In this document: positions 41,476-49,983 of the stretch, one piece after another
Layout of the letters: each line of letters begins with the position of its first letter
Numbering within the stretch: the stretch's first letter is position 1
Position numbers and translations under genes: made by a program
Notes under the pieces: model-generated
The model's database searches: none
The model's input: the letters and a program-made list of their open reading frames with translations, nothing else
Told to the model about the DNA's origin: nothing
Assembly (NCBI RefSeq): GCF_009494395.1
Contig: NZ_VZCB01000045.1
Span: 1 to 64,000 of the forward strand
From: Segatella copri
Lineage (GTDB): Bacteria > Bacteroidota > Bacteroidia > Bacteroidales > Bacteroidaceae
Direction of reading: 5' to 3'
DNA length: 64,000 nucleotides

Positions 41476-42478
41476 CTCCACGTCTTAATCTGAATTCCAT
41501 CGGGCTTACCCCGTGTTTCCGCTTGAATGCCGTGCAGAAATGACTCTGGTAATCGTAGCCCAATTTGATACCGATGTCGGCAATCGGCAGACTTGTGTCG
41601 AGGAGATAATGAACCGCTAAATCCATGCGGAAATCGAAGAGATACTGGAATACCGTGGTGCCAAACTCCTGCTTGAAGGCTTTCTTCAGGGTGCATTCGT
41701 TGGTGCCCACCATCGCCGCCAACTCGTGAAGCGAAGGCATTTCCTGATAGTGGGTGAGGATGATGCTTTGGGCATCGTGTATCTTGTCACGGATGCTGAG
41801 GCTGAAGGTTTGGGCGCTTGGCAAGAGACTGGCGGGTAGGAGAAATCCCGAGAGGCAGTCGATAATCTTCGATTCCAGGTATTTGGAGGCTTGGTTGCCT
41901 AACAGGCGGGAACGCTGGATGTCTCGTGCCGCCTTGATGACTGCTGCTATGGCAGGCTGGTTGTACTTGATGATGGTCTGGGTGTCGAAGGTAGGGCTGG
42001 TTAGAGGGGAGAGTTGCTCAAAAACCTCTGGGTCGTGCTCAATAAACTCTTCTATGAATTGCTGCGGGATGACCACGTTTAAGATTTCGAATTGGGTGCC
42101 CTGGTTCAGGTGAGTGTTGGCACCACCTTCGCCGCTTAGAAAACAGAGGCTTGCCTCGCCTGTTTTCCACATCATTTCCTTTTTTGTAACACGATTACCG
42201 TACACTTCTTTCATGCTGCCTCCAAGGGTTGGCATGGAAAAGAGCAGGGCTGGTCGAACCTCGTGCTGAGCGATAAACTTGGAGTTGTTCGCCTTGCCAA
42301 AATAGTGTTGGTTCATAATGCCAAACTTCTGGTAATGCCACTCCTTGAGCGAAACTTCCAATGCATCCGATTCGATGTGGTTGCTCCGTTCCATCCCATG
42401 GTTGTCGATGAAGGTAAGGCCGTTTTGCCTTACCTCTCCTTCTACCTTTCCATCTTTTATTATCTGACAGTCAACCAT
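41459..42478 (-). CDS. AraC-family transcriptional regulator (PchR-like)
   Basis: A 339-residue regulator with an N-terminal sensor part (about 1-230) and a C-terminal double HTH (about 235-335; LHELAAMVGTNECTLKKAFKQEFG and IADIGIKLGYDYQSHFCTAFKRKHGVSP, each within the AraC pattern). The N-terminal part with FGKANNSKFIAQHEVRPALLF resembles PchR-type siderophore regulators. It lies downstream of a TonB-linked-type outer-membrane barrel gene on the same strand, which suggests a metal- or siderophore-linked unit. Confidence 0.88.
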   Translation of the reverse strand: MVDCQIIKDGKVEGEVRQNGLTFIDNHGMERSNHIESDALEVSLKEWHYQKFGIMNQHYFGKANNSKFIAQHEVRPALLFSMPTLGGSMKEVYGNRVTKKEMMWKTGEASLCFLSGEGGANTHLNQGTQFEILNVVIPQQFIEEFIEHDPEVFEQLSPLTSPTFDTQTIIKYNQPAIAAVIKAARDIQRSRLLGNQASKYLESKIIDCLSGFLLPASLLPSAQTFSLSIRDKIHDAQSIILTHYQEMPSLHELAAMVGTNECTLKKAFKQEFGTTVFQYLFDFRMDLAVHYLLDTSLPIADIGIKLGYDYQSHFCTAFKRKHGVSPMEFRLRRGVIART

Positions 42479-42499
42479 TAGCTTTATTTTTAGTTGTTT

Positions 42500-42729
42500 T
42501 TATGCTGCGAAATTGCAATTAAGCAAGAAATACGTTGTAAATGTACGATTTTCTAAGTAAATATGCAAGTTTATCTCTAAATTTATAACCCTTTTTCGAA
42601 AAAAAAGCCTCTGCTCTATTTTCCTCCCATTCTTCCCACGGCTTCCTGGGCGGAGTTCTCGCCACGGTATTGCTTCTTGGCCTAGTTGAAGCGATAGGTG
42701 AGGCGGAGCTGCACGCTTCGGGTGTCTTC
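42500..42729 (-). other. Downstream part of the outer-membrane gene beyond its TAG codon
   Basis: The frame of the upstream barrel gene continues past the TAG at 42730-42732 as EDTRSVQLRLTYRFN, meets a second TAG at 42682-42684, goes on as AKKQYRGENSAQEA and stops at a third TAG (42616-42618). The first segment is the terminal beta-strand of such barrels. No other gene is seen between here and the AraC start. Confidence 0.6.
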
Positions 42730-45099
42730 CTACTTCTGCTGCTGGAATCGCACGTTGCCGTAGGTGCCATCGGTCTTGTAGCGCTTGGTGTTGAAGATAT
42801 CGTTCACGTTCAGGCTTAGCGAGAGGCGGTCTTTCAGGAAACTCTTGTAGAGCTGGAAGTCGAAGTTGTGCACGTTGTTGATGGTGAGGTATTCGTAGGT
42901 GCCGCTGCTTCGGTAGGAGAACGAGAGGTTCATGTACCAGCCCTTGGGCAGATGGAAGCCGTTGTAGAGGCTGAAGATGTAGTAGGGGTCGTGGAAGCTT
43001 TTCTCCTTGCCCATGCTGACGGCCTTGATGAAGCCCTGCTGGATGCCTGTTTGCACCTGTGGCTCGTAGAAGCCCCAGCGGTGGCGGTAGCCGAGGAAGC
43101 TGCCCCAGTTCCAGCAATGGTCGATGTTGGTCCAGGTGATGTAGCCCGTTTGCGGGTCATCTGAATCGGGTTCGATGATGCTGGTGATGTAATCCTTCAC
43201 GTAGGTGTAGCTTGCCTGGAGGAAGAGGTCGCCGTAGCTTGCCTGGTATTGGAACTCGTAGCGCTGGGATGGCTCCAGCTGGCTGTTTCCTACCTGTCTC
43301 ATGTAGTGGTTTGCGTAAACCGTGCCCGTGTTCAGCTCCTGGAAGGATGGGCGGATTTCGGAAGATCGGTAGCTCAGCGACTGGGAGAATCTGCCTGACT
43401 GATGAGTGAGCAGGAGGGATGGGTAGAGGTTGTCGTATTTGCGATGAAGCGGGGCTTCGGTGGAGGCTGTTCCTGGCGTTCCAGTTCTTCCAGTTTCTGA
43501 ATTACCATTTTCAAAACTTCCAATTCTTCCAATTCCAGTTCTTCCAGTTTCATCTTTCAGATAGTTCAAGCGGCTGTCTACGTGCTCGTATCTCAATCCT
43601 ACTCTTAATGAGAAGGGCTTGAAATCGAGTGAATACTCGGCGAAGACGGCAGCATGGTTTTCCTTGGTGATGCTGTGGGTGGAGGTTCCCTTATCGGCAG
43701 GGGTGTAATCGGTACGCGATTCGCTCTTCACGTAGTTGTACTCGGCGCCCATCATCCAGGTTTGCTTGTCGTTGATGGTGTAGTTGGCGCGGGCCTTTGC
43801 TCCCCAGATGGTTCCATCGCTTTGCGGCAGGAGTGTGAACTTGTTTCTGGCTTCCTGCAGGGGGGTACTTGAGGCGAGGGACCAAGCGATGGAATCGCTT
43901 GGAACGGAGGCAAGGAGGGAGACTGAAGGGAAGCTGCTTGGGGCTAAGAGGACGCTTGGGGCTACGAGGGCGCTTGGGGAGGTGGCTGCTCCTTTTCCTT
44001 TGGCTGCTCCTTTTCCTTTGGCAGCTCCTCTCTCCGAAATCTCATCCACGAATTGAGCCTGCTCCGTGTGCAGCTTCACGAAATCGCCGAAGAAGTTCAG
44101 CTTCCATTTCTCTCCGTATTTGCCCTGGTAGAAGGCGTTTACGTGGTGCTGCCAGTCGTAATAGAAAAACTTGTTGTTGCCCGTTACGTTGTCATCTACG
44201 TGATCGTTGGTCATCGCATAGCTCGTCATCTTGAAAGGCATCGGCTGATGGATGTTGTAGCCGTCGTATTTCACTCCGATGGTTTGCTTTTCAGTCAGGG
44301 CGAGGTCGGCTCCGGCACTCCAGTAGAAGTGGTCGTTGTAGCTGTGCTTGCAGTCGAGGGTGGCGGAGGCAATGTAGGTGGTGGCGTTATCGCCAGCCTG
44401 GCTGCCGCTTACGTAATTCGTAGCGATGTCCTGTTCTTTCCATATTCCCTGCCAGTTGGCGTAGCCCAGTTTGCCGTAGTACGTCATCTTGCCGTGGGTG
44501 TAGGTGAGGTCGAGGTCGTGGTTGTTGCTCACGAAGGAGTCGAAGAGGAAGCCGGAGTTCTCCACGATGGCGAGTCCTTGCAGGTTCTTCTTGGTTGTGA
44601 TGAGTAGCACGCAGCCCACGTTGTTGCCGTATTCAGCTCCGGGATGATGAATCACCTTCACCTCTTTTATCTGTGTAACGGGCAGGTTTTCTACCACGCT
44701 GTAATCCTGCACCTTTCTGTCGTTGATGTAGATTTCGGGTGAGCCGCCGATAAATGCCTGCGGTTTCCCATCCTTGTTTTTGAACATTCCGGGAAGTTTG
44801 GCAAGCACTTCCGTAGCTGTTGGCTCCTTCTCGAGAGAAGTTCCCGAGATGCGAGCCACGATTCCGCCGTTCTTCTGGCGGAATTGCGAGCGGGTTCCCT
44901 TGATGGTTACGGCTGCAAGCTGTTTCTCCCATTGGATGCTGTCCTGGCGCAGCTTTTCCTTTATCGCCTGGATGCTATCTGTAGAAATATTCTTTGCTGT
45001 AGAAATACTCTCTGTTGTAGTGGTCTTTGTCTGTTGAGCGTTTGCCATCATCGGGTTTCCCAGGACGAGCAAGCCGCTCATTATCAATTCATGTTTCAT
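42730..45099 (-). CDS. Outer-membrane beta-barrel (TonB-receptor-like) protein, repeat-invaded and cut before its last strand
   Basis: A 789-residue exported protein. A signal peptide (about 1-21, ending NAQQ) precedes a plug-like domain (about 65-165; LAKLPGMFKNKDGKPQAF, NDRKVQDYSVVENLP) and a barrel of the outer-membrane-protein type 3 group. Two low-complexity inserts interrupt it: about 350-416 (AAKGKG repeats, SALVAPSVLLAPSS, then palindromic repeat copy D read as VPSDSIAWS) and about 515-543 (ETGRTG-type repeats). The frame stops at TAG 42730, but the barrel-closing strand lies just beyond. It is probably non-functional unless the TAG is read through. Its promoter box is at 45179-45186. 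Confidence 0.8.
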   Translation of the reverse strand: MKHELIMSGLLVLGNPMMANAQQTKTTTTESISTAKNISTDSIQAIKEKLRQDSIQWEKQLAAVTIKGTRSQFRQKNGGIVARISGTSLEKEPTATEVLAKLPGMFKNKDGKPQAFIGGSPEIYINDRKVQDYSVVENLPVTQIKEVKVIHHPGAEYGNNVGCVLLITTKKNLQGLAIVENSGFLFDSFVSNNHDLDLTYTHGKMTYYGKLGYANWQGIWKEQDIATNYVSGSQAGDNATTYIASATLDCKHSYNDHFYWSAGADLALTEKQTIGVKYDGYNIHQPMPFKMTSYAMTNDHVDDNVTGNNKFFYYDWQHHVNAFYQGKYGEKWKLNFFGDFVKLHTEQAQFVDEISERGAAKGKGAAKGKGAATSPSALVAPSVLLAPSSFPSVSLLASVPSDSIAWSLASSTPLQEARNKFTLLPQSDGTIWGAKARANYTINDKQTWMMGAEYNYVKSESRTDYTPADKGTSTHSITKENHAAVFAEYSLDFKPFSLRVGLRYEHVDSRLNYLKDETGRTGIGRIGSFENGNSETGRTGTPGTASTEAPLHRKYDNLYPSLLLTHQSGRFSQSLSYRSSEIRPSFQELNTGTVYANHYMRQVGNSQLEPSQRYEFQYQASYGDLFLQASYTYVKDYITSIIEPDSDDPQTGYITWTNIDHCWNWGSFLGYRHRWGFYEPQVQTGIQQGFIKAVSMGKEKSFHDPYYIFSLYNGFHLPKGWYMNLSFSYRSSGTYEYLTINNVHNFDFQLYKSFLKDRLSLSLNVNDIFNTKRYKTDGTYGNVRFQQQK
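43478..43560. repeat. Simple repeat inside the barrel gene
   Basis: Tandem CCAGTTCTTCCAG/CCAATTCTTCCAA-like units encode the ETGRTG and GRIGSFENGN stretch, in frame. Confidence 0.7.
43878..43920. repeat. Palindromic repeat copy D, inside the barrel gene
   Basis: On the minus strand: the flank (TGCCTCCGTTC end) and palindrome 43882-43902 with arms CCAAGCGA/TCGCTTGG and loop TTCCA. It is in the opposite orientation to its host frame compared with copy B. Its 5' side carries tandem units (AAGGAAAAGGAGCAGCC twice and TAGCCCCAAGC twice, about 43925-44030). Confidence 0.9.
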
Positions 45100-45178
45100 A
45101 ATCTTCTTTTTTATTTAATGCAATATGCCACAAAGTTCTTGCGAATGTTACTGCGCAGGAATCTTGCGGATGATGTTG

Positions 45179-45186
45179 CAAAATTA
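45179..45186 (-). promoter_or_regulatory. -7 box of the barrel gene
   Basis: Minus-strand TAATTTTG, 80 bases before the start codon at 45099. Confidence 0.5.
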
Positions 45187-45260
45187 CGGATAAGGAAAGA
45201 GAAGGATTTTAATATAACGGAATTTCTTTGGATAAGATTTGTTTTTTTATGGAATAAGGC

Positions 45261-45290
45261 TTGCTGTTTCATCATAATTCGTTATCTTTG
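45261..45290 (+). promoter_or_regulatory. Promoter of the YjbR-like gene
   Basis: TATCTTTG (45283-45290) with TTG (45261-45263) 19 bases upstream. A 28-base near-repeat (TTTATAGGATAAG twice) follows in the leader. Confidence 0.55.
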
Positions 45291-45400
45291 CACTATTTAT
45301 AGGATAAGCTGGGGCTCAGTAAGTTTTATAGGATAAGTTGAATCTCGGCAAGTAGAACTAAATGAGAAGAAATGTAGAATTAATTTAATGTGAAGAAATA

Positions 45401-45769
45401 ATGAATATAGAATCTGTTAGAGAGTATTGCCTCTCGCTTCCCCTCGTAATCGAGGTTTTTCCTTTTGATGAGCGGACCTTGGTGTTTCGTATTTTGGGCA
45501 AGATCTTTGCCTGTGTTGACCTGGAGCGCCCCGAATGGGTTACGATGAAATGTAATGCCGATTACGCCCTCGAACTCCGGGAAGAGCATCCCGAAATAGA
45601 AGGCGCATGGCATTGGAATAAGAAATACTGGAATCAGGTAAACCTTTATGGCACGCTGGAAGATGATTTCATCCAGGCCCTGCTTCGCCACAGTTATTCC
45701 GAAGTGGTGAAGAAACTCAAGAAAAAGGAAAAGCTTGAGCATCCTGAAATCATGGAGGTGGTAGAGTAG
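45401..45769 (+). CDS. MmcQ/YjbR-family DNA-binding-like protein
   Basis: A 122-residue cytoplasmic protein with the YjbR pattern: N-terminal helix (MNIESVREYCLSLPLVIE), central FRILGKIFACVDLERPEWVTMKC, and WNKKYWNQVNLYG near residue 75. Its fold resembles the double-wing DNA-binding motif, but no biochemical role is firmly known. It has its own promoter. Confidence 0.87.
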   Translation: MNIESVREYCLSLPLVIEVFPFDERTLVFRILGKIFACVDLERPEWVTMKCNADYALELREEHPEIEGAWHWNKKYWNQVNLYGTLEDDFIQALLRHSYSEVVKKLKKKEKLEHPEIMEVVE

Positions 45770-45772
45770 TTT

Positions 45773-46222
45773 CTACCACTCCACCTTTTCGTTCAGGATA
45801 TCGCCATCAGTAGCATCCTCAGCTGTAAAGGTTGCACCACGATACTGCACGCAGAGCATCAGCAGAGGCTCGGCACCATTGTTGCGAACAGAGCGCTTGC
45901 CGGCTGGTGCTACTCTCACCACGCTTCCCTCCTGAATAGGGAATACCTTGCCATCTACCTGGAACTCGCCCTTGCCGCTGAGGAAGAAATACAGTTCCTC
46001 ATGGTTCTTGTGGGTGTGGAGGAATCCTGTCTCTGCGTCAGGAGCAAAGCTCTGGAATGAGAACTCACCACCAGTAGCATTCACGCTCTGACCTCCGAAT
46101 ACCTTTCCGGGAATCTTAATCTCAGGACCCAGCTCTAAAGTGTAATCCTTGATTTCACTCATCTTGCCAAAATCCGTGGCTGTGAAGTTTTCAGCCTTTG
46201 CAATAATCTTTGTTTCTTTCAT
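45773..46222 (-). CDS. Cupin-domain protein
   Basis: A 149-residue single-cupin protein. The metal-site motifs are LHTHKNHEELYFFLSGKGEFQ (with two His and Glu, about 70-90, given here by position) and a second motif near 115 (RSVRNNGAEPLL). Such small cupins often bind a metal or act as isomerases/dioxygenases. The ATG at 46220-46222 is preferred; an in-frame ATG at 46267 would add a lysine-rich leader of 15 residues. It is divergent from the HxlR regulator, a plausible controller. Confidence 0.82.
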   Translation of the reverse strand: MKETKIIAKAENFTATDFGKMSEIKDYTLELGPEIKIPGKVFGGQSVNATGGEFSFQSFAPDAETGFLHTHKNHEELYFFLSGKGEFQVDGKVFPIQEGSVVRVAPAGKRSVRNNGAEPLLMLCVQYRGATFTAEDATDGDILNEKVEW

Positions 46223-46335
46223 CTTGTCTGTTATTTTTAAATGTTTATATTTCTTTTTTTCTTTCACTTTATGTTATTTCTTATTGTGAATTTGTGAATA
46301 CTTCTGTTTTCTGCTTTCATTTCTGAATTGCGCTG

Positions 46336-46343
46336 CAAAGATA
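46336..46343 (-). promoter_or_regulatory. -7 box of the cupin gene
   Basis: Minus-strand TATCTTTG between two divergent genes. Confidence 0.5.
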
Positions 46344-46462
46344 CTGTAAAAAACTGGTTCCTGCAAGAGGGCACTTGGGGGTAAGATGGTTACTGGGAGG
46401 TAACTATTGCGTGGGAATGGGAGTAAGAAAAAAGAAGCGTTAACTTAGATTAACTTGGTATG

Positions 46463-46494
46463 TTTGGTATCTTTTCGGATATTAGTTACTTTTG
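46463..46494 (+). promoter_or_regulatory. Promoter of the HxlR-type regulator
   Basis: TACTTTTG (46487-46494) with TTTG (46463-46466) about 20 bases upstream. The following leader holds two copies of GAATATTATAGA (46507-46518, 46540-46551), possible operator sites. Confidence 0.5.
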
Positions 46495-46579
46495 TAGCCT
46501 ATTGTAGAATATTATAGAGTTTTGCAGAACATTATTGCAGAATATTATAGATTATAGTAGAATATAAAGAAGATAGATT

Positions 46580-46948
46580 ATGGGAAGAATGATAAAAGAA
46601 ATGGTAGTACAGGACTGTCCCATCCGTAACGTTCTGGCACGCGTTTGCGACAAGTGGTCGCTACTGGTAATCTACACCCTGAAATATCATCAGGATGGCC
46701 CCCTCCGGTTTAATGCCCTGCGTAAGCTGATTCCGGATATTTCGCAGAAAATGCTTACCAGCACGTTAAAATCGTTGGAGGCTGATGGCTACGTTACCCG
46801 CAAGGCTTATGCCGAAGTGCCGCCAAGAGTGGAGTATTCTCTCACACCCCGTGCTGAAACCCTTATTCCTATTATGGATCATCTGATAGAATGGGCGCTG
46901 GATAACATGGCTGTGATTCTGAAGGATAGGGATAAGGCAGTAGGCTGA
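46580..46948 (+). CDS. HxlR-family winged-helix regulator
   Basis: A 122-residue regulator. The N-terminal cysteine in QDCPIRNVLARVCDKWSLLVIYTL is the conserved HxlR/HypR position that senses aldehydes or disulfide stress in some members. The winged helix follows (FNALRKLIPDISQKMLTSTLKSLE, then EVPPRVEYSLTPRAETL). Being divergent from the cupin gene suggests that it controls it. Confidence 0.9.
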   Translation: MGRMIKEMVVQDCPIRNVLARVCDKWSLLVIYTLKYHQDGPLRFNALRKLIPDISQKMLTSTLKSLEADGYVTRKAYAEVPPRVEYSLTPRAETLIPIMDHLIEWALDNMAVILKDRDKAVG

Positions 46949-47049
46949 TTTCCAAGATGATATTTCTGGAAAATTTCCCAAGATGAGATTTCCGGAAAAT
47001 TATTCATTTTTTCTGTAGTTTGGGTAATGCGTGTTTTCGGGAATCTTCG

Positions 47050-47057
47050 TATCTTTG
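47050..47057 (+). promoter_or_regulatory. -7 box of the dxs-like gene
   Basis: TATCTTTG. The leader contains a 23-base-period repeat of ATCATCATATAATCAT (47073-47088 and 47096-47111). Confidence 0.5.
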
Positions 47058-47143
47058 CACTCGGAAATCATGATCATCATATAATCATGATTATAATCAT
47101 CATATAATCATAACTATAAGTATAAAAATTAAGTATAAAAAAT

Positions 47144-48934
47144 ATGTATATTGAGAAAAAAAAGTCGCCAGCCGACTTGAAGAAGCTGGATTTGAAGGAG
47201 TTGCAGGTGGTGGCTGATGAAACCAGACAGGCTGTGCTGAACCGTGTGAGCAAGCATGGCGGTCATGTGGGGCCGAACCTGGGATTCGTGGAGGCTACCG
47301 TGGCGCTTCACTACGTTTTTAATGCGCCAAAGGATAAGCTCGTGTTTGACGTAAGCCACCAATGCTATCCGCATAAGGTGCTCACCGGACGAGCTGCGGG
47401 ATTCCTCGGCGATGTGGATGACATGAATGCCATTTCGGGCTATTCTTCTCCTGCCGAATGTCCGGAGTATGACAATTTCGAGGTGGGGCATACTTCCACT
47501 TCCGTGAGTCTTGCCACCGGTTTGCAGAAGGCGCGCGACATCAAGGGAACCGATGAGAATATCATCGCCATTATCGGCGACGGCTCCCTTTCTGGCGGCG
47601 AGGCTTTCGAGGGACTGGATGAGGCTTCGGAACTCGGTACGGGCATCATCATCGTGGTGAACGACAACGAAATGTCTATCGCCGAAAATCATGGCGGAAT
47701 CTATAAGAACCTGCGTGCCTTGCGCCAGAGCAACGGCACCTGCGAGCACAACTGGTTCAAGGCATGGGGCTTTGAATACAAGTATCTGGAAGAGGGTAAC
47801 GACATCGAAAAACTCATCCAGGTTTTCGAGAGCGTGAAGGATACGGATAAGCCTACCGTGGTTCACATTCACACAGAGAAAGGTCATGGATTTGCGCCAG
47901 CCGTAGCCAATAAGGAGGCTTGGCATTGGGGAATGCCTTTCAATCTGGAAGACGGTTCGCGACCAAGAAGAAATGCCGATGGAACCCTCCCGGAGGTTGC
48001 TCCAACAGAGGATTACGGTACATTATTCTCCGACTGGATGCTGGGCGAGATGAAGCAGGATAAGACCCTCATCGCCGTAACCGCCGGTACTCCTACCGCA
48101 GGCGGCTTTACTGCAGATAAGCGAAAGTTGGCTGGCAATCAGCACATTGATATGGGAATCGCCGAAGAGCAGGCAGTGGCCATGATTTCGGGAATGGCGA
48201 AGGGTGGATTGCATCCGGTTTGGACCGTTTACAGTACCTTCATCCAACGTACCTACGACCAGATAGCGCAAGACCTCTGCATCAATTCCAACCCAGCCGT
48301 AATCAACGTGGTAGGAGGCGGAGTGAATTCGATGAACGACATCACCCACATCTGCCTTTTCGATATTCCGATGCTCTGCAGCATTCCTGGGCTCATCTAT
48401 CTGGCTCCAACCACCTGCGAGGAGTATTTCGCCATGCTCCGCTGGAGCATTCTGCAGGATAAGAAACCTATCGCCATCCGTGTGCCAAGCAATGGCGTGG
48501 TTCATACGTCAGAAGCCGTTGATGCTGAGTATGGTTACGAGGCAAAGTACAAGGTGATGCACCAAGGCGAGAAGGTGGCAGTCATCGCCGCCGGTTCGTT
48601 CTATCAGAAGGGCGAGAATGTAGTCCGCCTGTTGGCTGATAAGGGCATCGATGCTACGCTCATCAATCCCCGTTATCTGAATGAGGTGGATGCCGAAGCG
48701 CTGGATAGCTTGAAGGCAAACCATCAGTTGGTGGTAACCCTGGAGGATGGCTCGAAGGAGGGCGGCTTCGGCGAGCGCATCGCCTCTTACTATGGCACTT
48801 CAGAAATGAAGGTGATGGTGGGCGGCATCCGAAAGGGTCTCTACGACAGATACGATGTGAAGAAGTTGCTTTCGGATAATCGCCTGCTCGATGAGCAGAT
48901 TGTGGAAGACATCTTGTTAGTGATTAATGATTAG
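47144..48934 (+). CDS. dxs: 1-Deoxy-D-xylulose-5-phosphate synthase (short form)
   Basis: A 596-residue thiamine-diphosphate enzyme that joins pyruvate and glyceraldehyde-3-phosphate, the first step of the MEP isoprenoid pathway and a source for thiamine and pyridoxal. The ThDP motif starts GDGSLSGGEAFEGL and ends VVNDN (about 147-175), the core has VFDVSHQCYPHKVLTGR, and GIAEEQAVAMISGMA marks the pyrimidine domain. It is somewhat shorter than E. coli Dxs (about 620), and Bacteroidota often carry this short form next to a long one, so it may be a paralogue. Confidence 0.87.
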   Translation: MYIEKKKSPADLKKLDLKELQVVADETRQAVLNRVSKHGGHVGPNLGFVEATVALHYVFNAPKDKLVFDVSHQCYPHKVLTGRAAGFLGDVDDMNAISGYSSPAECPEYDNFEVGHTSTSVSLATGLQKARDIKGTDENIIAIIGDGSLSGGEAFEGLDEASELGTGIIIVVNDNEMSIAENHGGIYKNLRALRQSNGTCEHNWFKAWGFEYKYLEEGNDIEKLIQVFESVKDTDKPTVVHIHTEKGHGFAPAVANKEAWHWGMPFNLEDGSRPRRNADGTLPEVAPTEDYGTLFSDWMLGEMKQDKTLIAVTAGTPTAGGFTADKRKLAGNQHIDMGIAEEQAVAMISGMAKGGLHPVWTVYSTFIQRTYDQIAQDLCINSNPAVINVVGGGVNSMNDITHICLFDIPMLCSIPGLIYLAPTTCEEYFAMLRWSILQDKKPIAIRVPSNGVVHTSEAVDAEYGYEAKYKVMHQGEKVAVIAAGSFYQKGENVVRLLADKGIDATLINPRYLNEVDAEALDSLKANHQLVVTLEDGSKEGGFGERIASYYGTSEMKVMVGGIRKGLYDRYDVKKLLSDNRLLDEQIVEDILLVIND

Positions 48935-48999
48935 TTATTAATGATTAATTATTAATGATTAGTTATTAGTTAGTCGGCATAGTTAGTTTTTATTTAACG

Positions 49000-49039
49000 A
49001 GAAATCCAAGCCGGAGAATGATCTCTAGCTTGGATTTCT
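49000..49039. terminator. Bidirectional terminator
   Basis: A 12-base perfect stem (49000-49011 with 49028-49039) lies between the convergent dxs-like and His-rich protein genes; T-runs flank both sides. The bases before it (48935-48975) are AT-rich ATTAATGATTA repeats. Confidence 0.7.
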
Positions 49040-49105
49040 TCTGTTTTATCATCGAATGTTTGTCTTAATCTCATCTTAATCTTAGTCATCATTCCAGTCA
49101 TTATC

Positions 49106-49687
49106 TCAATCATCGTCATCGTCATCATCGTCATCATCATCCCAATCTCTATCGTGCTTCCACTTCTTCTTGTCGTGCTTCCACTTCTTATCGTGCTTGT
49201 GATGCTTGTGATGTTTGTGATGCTTGTCTGGCTTTCCTGGTCCATAAGTTACATGGGTACCGCCTGGCCATCCTGGTCTTCCGTAGCTGCACTCAGGGCG
49301 AGGGCGGCGCTTGTCGTGTCCCCAGTTATGCTTTGGATATTTGGTGTAAATATGGTGAACATACACATGATTATTCCAGCCGATAGGGCGATAGAAATAG
49401 TATGAGTTTATGAATTTCTTCCATTGTCTGGCGGTCATCATGCGCTTGAGCTGCTTGTTGCGGTAATGCCAGCCGTAGGCATCGATGTCGCGATAGCTGC
49501 GGATGCCGTCCAGGTAGGTGAAGTTGATGTTCAGGAGATTGTTGCGCTGGGCGCTGCTCAATCCCAGTTCCACCACCATCTTATCTGTGATAAAACGGGC
49601 TTCTGCCTGAATATTTGTCAGTCTCTGAGCATTCATAGATGTTATCATCATCCATGTCGCTACGATTGTCATCATTATTCGTTTCAT
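49106..49687 (-). CDS. Exported protein with His/Lys- and Asp-rich tail
   Basis: A 193-residue protein. A signal peptide (about 1-20, ending MNAQR) precedes a helical part (LTNIQAEARFITDKMVVELGLSSAQRNN, given to residue 50) that resembles short Bacteroidota exported proteins, then a Pro/Gly-rich middle. The tail is KHHKHHKHHKHDKKWKHDKK, then an acidic run of about twelve Asp. Such tails can bind metal ions; the function is unknown. The tail is coded by CATCATCGT-type triplet repeats and its length may vary. The frame ends with TGA, just before another Asp-rich stretch. Confidence 0.75.
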   Translation of the reverse strand: MKRIMMTIVATWMMITSMNAQRLTNIQAEARFITDKMVVELGLSSAQRNNLLNINFTYLDGIRSYRDIDAYGWHYRNKQLKRMMTARQWKKFINSYYFYRPIGWNNHVYVHHIYTKYPKHNWGHDKRRPRPECSYGRPGWPGGTHVTYGPGKPDKHHKHHKHHKHDKKWKHDKKKWKHDRDWDDDDDDDDDDD

Positions 49688-49736
49688 AACTGTCTTCTCT
49701 TTAAAGGGTTATTACTGCATTTATTTATTTCTGGTG

Positions 49737-49744
49737 CAAAGATA
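49737..49744 (-). promoter_or_regulatory. -7 box of the His-rich protein gene
   Basis: Minus-strand TATCTTTG, 50 bases before the start codon. Confidence 0.5.
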
Positions 49745-49891
49745 GGGAGAATAGCTGAAAAAAGCAAAGGGAAAACCATAATCTGATGTATGATTTTCCC
49801 TAAAAGCATCGGGGAGATTCCTGTAATAAGATTGTAGTATCTTTTATCTGTTAATTCAAATCCTTGTAACCTCATTGACACATAATACCCC

Positions 49892-49899
49892 TACCTTTG
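49892..49899 (+). promoter_or_regulatory. -7 box of the phosphatase/TonB operon
   Basis: TACCTTTG, about 85 bases before the ATG at 49984. The leader contains the hairpin CCCCGGAAGGGG (49923-49934). Confidence 0.45.
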
Positions 49900-49983
49900 C
49901 ACCCGAAATTTAACAGATACAACCCCGGAAGGGGAAAGGTATCATCAATATTTAATAAGGTATTATAGTCAGATAAAGAAAAA

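Noticed and set aside
42500-43117. 205-residue minus-strand frame
   Set aside because: An out-of-frame shadow of the barrel gene, rich in Pro, Leu and Arg.
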